Assembly: GCF_000297435.1 (NCBI RefSeq)
Contig: NZ_CAIP01000075.1
Coordinates: forward strand, 1-8,726
Source of the DNA: Microcystis sp. T1-4
Lineage (GTDB): Bacteria; Cyanobacteriota; Cyanobacteriia; Cyanobacteriales; Microcystaceae
Direction: 5' to 3'
Length of the DNA stretch: 8,726 bases
Positions 1 through 4,700 of the stretch are shown here, piece by piece (position 1 is the first letter of the stretch; each line of letters opens with the position of its first letter). The notes beneath the pieces were generated by a model. The model searched no databases. It had not been told where the DNA came from and saw only the letters and a program-made list of their open reading frames with translations. A program made the translations under genes and the position numbers.

Positions 1-232
1 AGATATACAGCTTTGTCTTCAAAAAATTGACTAAATAAATACCAGGGGCATGATACCATTCCTAGCCATTGAGAATCATGGCTTTTAAGACTTGTTCCGA
101 ACTAATTTTTTCTCTTTTATCAACACCTAGTTTTCCATTGATTACTGCGACTATTCCTATTTCATCAATTATTCCTGCTAATATTCCTAAATGGTCGATA
201 TTTTAAATTTGTATTTCTTCTGAAGGAGACAT
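1..232 (-). pseudogene. Decayed N-terminus of a DUF4277/IS1634-type transposase, cut by the window edge
   Basis: Read on the minus strand from the ATG at 232-230, the peptide begins MSPSEEIQI, hits an in-frame TAA at 205-203, and continues NIDHLGILAGIIDEIGIV and then LGVDKREKISSEQVLKAMIL. This matches my memory of the N-terminal DUF4277 region of cyanobacterial IS4/IS1634-group transposases. A single-base deletion near 63-69 (in the AATGGCTAGG stretch) shifts the frame; the next frame then gives LGMVSCPWYLFSQFFEDKAV, the expected continuation. One nonsense mutation plus one frameshift within about 75 codons means the copy is dead, whatever lies beyond base 1. The TAA is probably a mutated CAA (Gln). 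The family is assigned from recalled motif similarity. The insertion-sequence end should lie somewhere in 233-372, but I could not identify a terminal inverted repeat because the other end is off the window. Confidence 0.8.
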
Positions 233-372
233 TTCTTATGTTTTTTCGATCATTAATACTTTTTCCATTATCTCATGTTTTGGTCAAGGAAATTCTGAGT
301 ATTTATATTCAGTTAGTCTTTCAACTTGTTGGTAACGTTTTCTGTTACAAACTGAAGTGCGGAATCTAGGTT

Positions 373-1860
373 TTAAGAAGACGTACTAAAAACAATTTTA
401 CCATTTTTTACCGCTACTAAACGCAAAGTTAAGGGACCAGCAGTATTAGTTTTACTAGCGGCAATTGCCTCAAGTGTCTCGATAGAATTACCCGACTTTT
501 TGACTTGACCAATAAAGTTAACTACCGTAGTTAATAACCCATCTTCCACTTGAATTGACCCTAAAACTCCCGCACTTCTAGCGCGGAATTGAGCCGATGC
601 TAAGAGTAAATCTAAGCGCTTTTGTAGGTCTTCTTCTGTCATATTTTGGGGATCGATGGAAACGGCAGCGATTACCTGTTTCTCCTCAAAAACTCTTTGA
701 TTGGGAACCACATCAGCAAAGACACGAATCTCGGTTTCTCCTAGTACATAATTACCTGCTGAAAGAATTCTCACCACATATTCTTTACCGTCCTGTAATT
801 GTTGACTTAACTGTTCTACCTGTGCTTTTGTGATCTTAACTAAACGCTGGTCAAAATTAGGCTGATTCGGTTGGGTGGCGCGGATAGCATTTATATTCGC
901 TTCTCGCAATAACTTATCGATAACAGCGACAATAGCTTGGGGATCAACAATACGAAAAGCTCCAAAAGATAACACCTGTCCCCGGAAAATAGCGATCTGT
1001 TTTTCCCGCAATTCTTGATAGGTTTGATAGTATTGTTCTAAAACTTCCACTTCCCGCTTAAGAAAAGCCATTTGGGTTTCTAAATCTTTTAATTTTCCCT
1101 CGCGCTGTTCCAAAGCTAAATTTTTATCGATGATCGAGCTATCGAGTTCTCCAATACGTTGATCCCGACGATCAATTTCTAGCTGTAGGGTTTTTTGTTG
1201 GGTTTCCAACTGTTGAAGTCGCGCTTGTCTGGTTGTTAATAACTTTTGTTGATTAGCCAACTCTTTATCTCTAACTTGAACGGTGGTTTGTAGTTGATTG
1301 ATCTGACTAGAAAGAATTGATTTTTGTTGGGACAATTGATCCCTTTGACTGGTTAACTGTGCCTTTTGATTAGTTAAAATGACTCGTTCATTATTTAAAT
1401 TAGCCACTTCCTTACGAAACTTTTCCAACTGTCCAGAAACTAATCGCAAACGTTGACGAGAAGCTTGATAATTTTTATTAAGAACCTCCAGACGTTTCTG
1501 CACGGCTATCTGTTCACTTTTAGCCGTTTTTAACGCCTTTTCCACCTGATTTTTTTGTTCGGTGGTTTCTCTGACCTGACTTTCCAAATCCTTAATAGCG
1601 GCACGACGTTCATTTAAAAGACGATCCAGTTCAAAAACTCCTTGACGCAAGGATTTACTAGAAGCAAACAAGACAATTAAAGTGGAACCGGCGATAAAAA
1701 TTCCCGTTACAATCGTCATTAAAGTTGCGGTTTGTTTCGGACGCAGATTAAATAAACGCATCCTTTTCTTACCGATACGGCTCCCTATGCGATCGCCAAC
1801 CGCCGCTATCAGACCACCTAAAACCACGATGGCCAAAACCAAAATATAAGCGCTAGTCAT
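373..1860 (-). CDS. DUF3084 membrane-anchored coiled-coil protein, cyanobacterial ntcA neighbour
   Basis: The 495-aa product starts at the ATG at 1860. Residues about 5-22 and 47-66 are hydrophobic and form two membrane segments, separated by a strongly basic loop (GDRIGSRIGKKRMRLFNLRP) expected on the cytoplasmic side. Residues about 70-290 are a long Gln/Lys/Glu-rich coiled coil with many leucine heptads. The C-terminal 200 residues form a globular alpha/beta part (VLSFGAFRIVDPQAIVAVID, then AASVSIDPQ-like and VEDGLLTTVVNFIGQV stretches). This architecture is that of the cyanobacterial DUF3084 family, whose molecular function is unknown to me. The gene starts 7 nt after the ntcA stop on the same strand, so co-transcription with ntcA is likely; I recall the same adjacency in Synechocystis. 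By shape it could be an envelope or division scaffold, but that is a guess. Its stop lies beside decayed transposon sequence. Confidence 0.9.
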   Translation of the reverse strand: MTSAYILVLAIVVLGGLIAAVGDRIGSRIGKKRMRLFNLRPKQTATLMTIVTGIFIAGSTLIVLFASSKSLRQGVFELDRLLNERRAAIKDLESQVRETTEQKNQVEKALKTAKSEQIAVQKRLEVLNKNYQASRQRLRLVSGQLEKFRKEVANLNNERVILTNQKAQLTSQRDQLSQQKSILSSQINQLQTTVQVRDKELANQQKLLTTRQARLQQLETQQKTLQLEIDRRDQRIGELDSSIIDKNLALEQREGKLKDLETQMAFLKREVEVLEQYYQTYQELREKQIAIFRGQVLSFGAFRIVDPQAIVAVIDKLLREANINAIRATQPNQPNFDQRLVKITKAQVEQLSQQLQDGKEYVVRILSAGNYVLGETEIRVFADVVPNQRVFEEKQVIAAVSIDPQNMTEEDLQKRLDLLLASAQFRARSAGVLGSIQVEDGLLTTVVNFIGQVKKSGNSIETLEAIAASKTNTAGPLTLRLVAVKNGKIVFSTSS

Positions 1861-1867
1861 CCAGAAT

Positions 1868-2545
1868 TTAAGTAAATTGTTGACTGAGAGCGACGGGATT
1901 ATGGACGGTAATTTTCTTCTTGTAAATTGAGACCATTTCTTGATCCCGCAGCTCTCCCAATAAACGGGTGACAGTGACGCGGGTAGAACCGATCGCTTCT
2001 GCGATCGCTTGGTGAGACAATTTTAGATCAACCCGGATACCATCGGTGGTGGGAACCCCAAAATCACGACAGAGAATTAATAAAAAACTGACCAAACGTG
2101 AACCCATATCCCGGTGAGCTAAGGTTTCGATCATCATTTCCGTTTGCAGAATCCGCGAGGACAACCCCTGCAGCATCAACATTGATAAATCGGGATTATT
2201 GCGGAGGGACCTTTCTACCTGATCGATCGGGGCCGAGAGTAATTCTACCGGAGTAAAAGCCACGGCATGATAAAAACGATCCGATCGCTGGCCGGTGAGT
2301 AAGGATAGCACACCAAAGACGCTATTTTCCCGCAGTAGAGCCACGGTAATTTCTTCTCCCGCTTCATAGACTCGCGACAACTTAACGGCTCCTTTCAGCA
2401 AAAAATAGACTCTTTCGGCGGGATCTCCCGGGAAAAAGATCGTTTTGCCACGCTCGAACAATTCCACCACCGGGGGGAAATTGCCGCTGCCGATTCGACG
2501 GAACACATCTGCTAGGGGTTTATCTTGTATTAGGGATAAGTCCAT
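1868..2545 (-). CDS. ntcA: NtcA, CRP-family global nitrogen regulator
   Basis: NtcA is the 2-oxoglutarate-responsive transcription factor that activates nitrogen-assimilation genes at GTA-N8-TAC sites in cyanobacteria. The 225-aa product (ATG at 2545) matches the usual family length. Residues about 25-115 are the cyclic-nucleotide-like effector fold (FFPGDPAERVYFLLKGAVKL). The effector-pocket residues known for NtcA are present with a 2-residue offset: the F77-G78-V79-L80 run, R90, R131 and E136. The long dimer helix (LQTEMMIETLAHRDMGSRL) follows. A helix-turn-helix lies at about 176-197 (KLSHQAIAEAIGSTRVTVTR), and the protein ends in the typical KKKITVHNPVALSQQFT. A longer reading from a GTG at 2608 adds 21 unconserved residues and is rejected, because known NtcA proteins start MDxSLxQDxPLA. 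A GGATGTGAG stretch sits just before the ATG. NtcA is normally autoregulated; see the intergenic site. Confidence 0.98.
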   Translation of the reverse strand: MDLSLIQDKPLADVFRRIGSGNFPPVVELFERGKTIFFPGDPAERVYFLLKGAVKLSRVYEAGEEITVALLRENSVFGVLSLLTGQRSDRFYHAVAFTPVELLSAPIDQVERSLRNNPDLSMLMLQGLSSRILQTEMMIETLAHRDMGSRLVSFLLILCRDFGVPTTDGIRVDLKLSHQAIAEAIGSTRVTVTRLLGELRDQEMVSIYKKKITVHNPVALSQQFT

Positions 2546-2673
2546 CTCACATCCAAAAAAGGGGAAAATTGTTTTTATTATGCAACGAGTGTCACCTCTA
2601 TTAAACACAACCGCTGCCTAAACTGGGAAAAGTTTTGGGCGCTTTTTGCCAGACAATGGGGGAGGGGTGATCA

Positions 2674-2703
2674 TTGCTGCCCCGTTATCTGTATCCCTAT
2701 TAT
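2674..2703 (+). promoter_or_regulatory. Candidate fabI sigma-70-type promoter
   Basis: TTGCTG at 2674-2679 and TATTAT at 2698-2703 are 18 bp apart. The -10 matches consensus at five of six bases, while the -35 matches only the first three. The transcript would start near 2710 and leave a leader of about 50 nt before the fabI ATG at 2760. On the opposite strand a perfect TATAAT (2704-2699) overlaps this -10, with no convincing -35, so the same stretch may fire towards ntcA. This is pattern matching only. Confidence 0.3.
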
Positions 2704-2705
2704 AC
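2691..2705. promoter_or_regulatory. Near-consensus NtcA-like palindrome (GTA-N9-TAC) between ntcA and fabI
   Basis: GTATCCCTATTATAC carries both half-sites of the NtcA box, but with nine bases between them instead of the canonical eight. It lies about 146 bp upstream of the ntcA ATG and 55 bp upstream of the fabI ATG, in the divergent promoter region where autoregulation by NtcA would be expected. Because spacing matters for NtcA binding, this may be a weak, degenerate or chance site. I found no exact GTA-N8-TAC elsewhere in 2546-2759. Confidence 0.25.
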
Positions 2706-2759
2706 CGAATCTCGCTGGGGTCGGCTATTGGGGAGATTTTTGTAAGAGAAACGAGAACT

Positions 2760-3536
2760 ATGTTAGATTTAACGGGAAAAAACGCCCTAGTGACGGGAAT
2801 TGCCAATAATCGCTCGATCGCTTGGGGAATTGCCCAACAACTCCATCAAGCTGGTGCAAATATCGGTGTCACCTATCTCCCCGACGAAAAAGGCCGTTTT
2901 GAGAAAAAGGTGCGAGAATTGGCCGATGAACTTAATCCCGCTTTTTATGTCCCCTGCGATGTCCAAAATGACCAACAGGTAGAAGATACTTTCGCTACAG
3001 TGGCGGAAAAATGGGGTAAACTGGATATTTTGATTCACTGTCTCGCTTTTGCCGATAAAGAGGGTTTAACGGGCGATTTTACCGCCATCCCTCGGGAAGC
3101 TTTCACTAAATCCCTAGATATTAGCACTTTTTCCCTAACCCGTCTAGCTCGATCGGCTAAACCCTTGATGACGGAAGGGGGAAGTATTATCACTCTTACC
3201 TATCTCGGCGGTGTCAAGGTAATTCCTAACTATAATTTAATGGGGGTGGCAAAAGCTGGTTTAGAAATGAGTGTTCGCTATTTAGCCGCCGAATTAGGTG
3301 GCCAAAAGATCCGAGTTAATGGTATTTCCGCCGGTCCAATTCGCACCTTAGCATCTTCGGCCGTGGGGGGAATTCTTGATATGATCCATCATGTGGAAGA
3401 AATCGCTCCTTTACATCGCACGGTGACACAAATTGAGGTGGGAAATACGGCCGCTTTTTTAGCCAGTGATCTTGCTAGTGGTATTACCGGTCAGATTATT
3501 TATGTAGATTCCGGTTACGAAATTATGGGAATGTAG
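2760..3536 (+). CDS. fabI: FabI, NADH-dependent enoyl-[acyl-carrier-protein] reductase
   Basis: FabI reduces trans-2-enoyl-ACP to acyl-ACP, the last step of each fatty-acid elongation cycle, in the cytoplasm. The 258-aa product is a short-chain dehydrogenase fold: the N-terminal dinucleotide loop is GIANNRSIAWG (residues 13-23), and the FabI catalytic set is Y148 (TYLGG), Y158 and K165 (PNYNLMGVAKAG), followed by the signature SAGPIRTLASS at 190-200. The C-terminus ends SGYEIMGM. The ATG at 2760 is chosen because it gives the standard MLDLTGKNALVTG start and family length; an upstream ATG at 2646 would add 38 residues unlike any FabI. The residue aligned with E. coli Gly93, a triclosan-sensitivity position, is Ala96 here (HCLAF), which may be normal for cyanobacteria and plants. 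The gene is transcribed divergently from ntcA and convergently with the CHAT cluster. Confidence 0.97.
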   Translation: MLDLTGKNALVTGIANNRSIAWGIAQQLHQAGANIGVTYLPDEKGRFEKKVRELADELNPAFYVPCDVQNDQQVEDTFATVAEKWGKLDILIHCLAFADKEGLTGDFTAIPREAFTKSLDISTFSLTRLARSAKPLMTEGGSIITLTYLGGVKVIPNYNLMGVAKAGLEMSVRYLAAELGGQKIRVNGISAGPIRTLASSAVGGILDMIHHVEEIAPLHRTVTQIEVGNTAAFLASDLASGITGQIIYVDSGYEIMGM

Positions 3537-3552
3537 TTTTAAGTAGGGTTTG

Positions 3553-3610
3553 AGTAGCCGAGAGGAAAAAGATTTCGAGCCTATTCTACAGCTTCTAAAC
3601 AGGATTTAGT
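3553..3610. repeat. 58-bp direct repeat, copy A
   Basis: This segment begins AGTAGCCGAGAGG and ends AGGATTTAGT. It recurs at 3704-3761, offset exactly 151 bp, with two mismatches (3591 versus 3742, and 3597 versus 3748). It begins 16 bp past the fabI stop, and no ORF crosses it. The two copies bracket a palindromic element. A 9-bp inverted pair (TAGGGTTTG 3544-3552, CAAACCCTA 3695-3703) lies immediately before each copy. Confidence 0.9.
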
Positions 3611-3613
3611 CCT

Positions 3614-3686
3614 GTAGGGGCGAAGCATTCGGGCAATAACTTATCGGTAAAACCGTAGATTTTCTACCCGAATGCTTCGCCCGTAC
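3614..3686. repeat. Palindromic MITE-like element with 16-bp perfect arms
   Basis: GGGCGAAGCATTCGGG at 3618-3633 is the exact reverse complement of 3667-3682. With one mismatch (3617/3683) the arms extend to 3614 and 3686, giving 20-bp arms around a 33-nt loop. The loop carries a smaller hairpin CGGT-AAA-ACCG at 3645-3655. No protein is encoded. I recognise the GGGCGAAGCATTCGGG-type palindrome as a dispersed repeat in cyanobacterial genomes (recalled, not searched). Lying between convergent fabI and the CHAT cluster, it may also act as a transcription barrier for both sides, but there is no clear T-run. Confidence 0.85.
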
Positions 3687-3703
3687 TTTTTCAGCAAACC
3701 CTA

Positions 3704-3761
3704 AGTAGCCGAGAGGAAAAAGATTTCGAGCCTATTCTACACCTTCTCAACAGGATTTAGT
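3704..3761. repeat. 58-bp direct repeat, copy B
   Basis: Second copy of 3553-3610 with two mismatches, ending 35 bp before the stop codon of the convergent 102-aa membrane-protein gene. It is far too long for an ordinary transposon target-site duplication. A tandem duplication later split by the palindrome, or a composite repeat unit, explains it better. Confidence 0.9.
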
Positions 3762-3796
3762 ATAACTTTTGGATATGGATAAAGCTGGCATTCCTA

Positions 3797-4105
3797 TTAG
3801 TTCGCTTCAAATAATTTCCAAATCTCTTTAAGAGAAATATAGATACCGAGAACAGCAGCTAACAAAAGAAGGATTTGACTATCCGAGCCAAGGCAATTCT
3901 GAAAATTTTCATCAGTTAACACTTTATGGACGACCTTAGACATTGCCAATACAGCCGATAAACTTAACCCAGAAACAAAAAGAATTTCTAGATAAGATTT
4001 ATTGTTTCCCCGTCTTGGCTGTTTTTTTGTAACCAGCGCCACGCTTGCGGTAATAACCAAGGTTCCGATTAACAAAAGAAAGTTTTCAATGTTAACAATC
4101 TTCAT
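3797..4105 (-). CDS. Small membrane protein of about three helices, third gene of the CHAT cluster
   Basis: I do not recognise the family. The product is 102 aa from the ATG at 4105; a TTG one codon upstream would add a single Met and is unnecessary. Three hydrophobic stretches are visible, numbered from that ATG: about 9-26 (NFLLLIGTLVITASVALV), about 39-57 (EILFVSGLSLSAVLAMSKV) and about 76-92 (QILLLLAAVLGIYISLK). A basic loop KKQPRRGNNK joins the first two, which places that loop inside the cell by the positive-inside rule. The size and helix count resemble holin-like or accessory membrane proteins, but no motif proves it. The ATG lies 7 nt after the stop of the 194-aa gene, with no obvious Shine-Dalgarno, so translational coupling is likely. 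It may work with the CHAT protease and the 194-aa protein; this is inference from operon position. Confidence 0.75.
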   Translation of the reverse strand: MKIVNIENFLLLIGTLVITASVALVTKKQPRRGNNKSYLEILFVSGLSLSAVLAMSKVVHKVLTDENFQNCLGSDSQILLLLAAVLGIYISLKEIWKLFEAN

Positions 4106-4112
4106 CAAAAAT

Positions 4113-4697
4113 TTATGCTGATTTTGCTTTCCTAAAAGTAATATACCATCCGCAGCCGGCCGCTAATATCGCACCAATAACCGCGCCATAAACTCCCGCA
4201 ATCGATCCCCCTAGGGCTGCACCTCCCACCGTTACCACCATCAGGCGATCAGCTTTATCCCAAAATCGAGGGGAATCAGCACCCTCGTGATCAAGGGGGA
4301 TCCCCCCGCCTGTCGGCACCCCCCTTATCAAGGGGGGCAGGGGGGATCCAGCTAATTTTTGGGCAGTTTTTACCCAATCTTGGCTAGGAATAACATCATT
4401 AATAAATAGGGACTCGAAATCTAAACTATCGGGAAAAATGACGCTTAAACTTTTGGTGCGTTCTTGGTTAGCATAGGCTGCGTCTAACTCTTCGATCGCT
4501 TTTTTATAAGCTTTTTCTAGGGGGGGAAAATCCTTGACAAGTTGCCGCAATTGTGTTGCTGCCTGGGGTTGTTCTTCCCTTAATAATCGTTCAATTTCTT
4601 TGAGCGATCGCTGTAGATATTCTGGCAAGGGTTCAGTCTGCTGTGCGAGGGCGATTAGCAGCGCTTCAAGATCGATAATTGCTTTGGGGATTTCCAT
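4113..4697 (-). CDS. Helical protein with C-terminal glycine-zipper membrane hairpin, second gene of the CHAT cluster
   Basis: Unrecognised 194-aa protein. Residues 1-115 are charged and helical (EIERLLREEQPQAATQLRQL, later FPPLEKAYKKAIEELDAAYA) and look soluble. Residues about 117-140 are a Pro/Gly-rich linker (PLPPLIRGVPTGGGIP) encoded by an inserted palindromic repeat. Residues about 152-187 are one long or two short membrane helices rich in small residues (VGGAALGGSIAGVYGAVIGA), with repeated GxxxG/GG spacing as in glycine-zipper pore-forming or membrane-inserting peptides. The protein ends in a basic tail (FRKAKSA). The ATG at 4697 lies 3 nt after the TPR-CHAT stop, and AGGA sits about 12 nt upstream. 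The soluble domain, exposed linker and membrane module make it a plausible substrate of the upstream caspase-like protease, with cleavage freeing or activating the membrane part. No cleavage site is demonstrated. Confidence 0.8.
   Translation of the reverse strand: MEIPKAIIDLEALLIALAQQTEPLPEYLQRSLKEIERLLREEQPQAATQLRQLVKDFPPLEKAYKKAIEELDAAYANQERTKSLSVIFPDSLDFESLFINDVIPSQDWVKTAQKLAGSPLPPLIRGVPTGGGIPLDHEGADSPRFWDKADRLMVVTVGGAALGGSIAGVYGAVIGAILAAGCGWYITFRKAKSA
4298..4349. repeat. Palindromic MITE-like element inserted in frame in the 194-aa gene
   Basis: The outer arms GGATCCCCCC (4298-4307) and GGGGGGATCC (4340-4349) are exact reverse complements. Inside lies a second perfect hairpin, CCCCCCTT (4319-4326) with AAGGGGGG (4330-4337) around ATC. 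The 52 bp are far more G/C-homopolymeric than the flanking gene, and resemble a dispersed repeat I recall from many cyanobacterial genomes. Read on the minus strand it supplies residues about 117-134 (GSPLPPLIRGVPTGGGIP) without a stop or frame shift. The adjacent GATCAAGGGGG at 4290 echoes ATCAAGGGGGG at 4327, so the true element may reach slightly further left. Confidence 0.85.
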
Positions 4698-4700
4698 AAG

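Noticed and set aside
332..348. Hairpin GTAAC-N7-GTTAC as terminator of the ntcA operon
   Set aside because: The stem is only 5 bp and no T-run follows on the minus strand.
597..833. Plus-strand 78-codon frame inside the DUF3084 gene
   Set aside because: Antisense to a well-supported coding region; no recognisable protein features.
2546..2608. Longer NtcA starting at a GTG at 2608
   Set aside because: The extra 21 residues are unlike NtcA; the ATG at 2545 gives the conserved start and the usual 225 aa.
2646..2759. Longer FabI starting at an ATG at 2646
   Set aside because: It adds 38 residues encoded by promoter-like DNA; the ATG at 2760 gives the conserved start and the family length.
2618..3038. 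Minus-strand and alternate-frame ORFs over the fabI start and promoter
   Set aside because: Low-complexity, unlike any family, and antisense or out of frame to a certain gene.
3614..3686. Intrinsic terminator of fabI
   Set aside because: The stem is strong, but the 33-nt loop and lack of a T-tract fit a mobile palindrome better; a terminating effect is possible but not shown.
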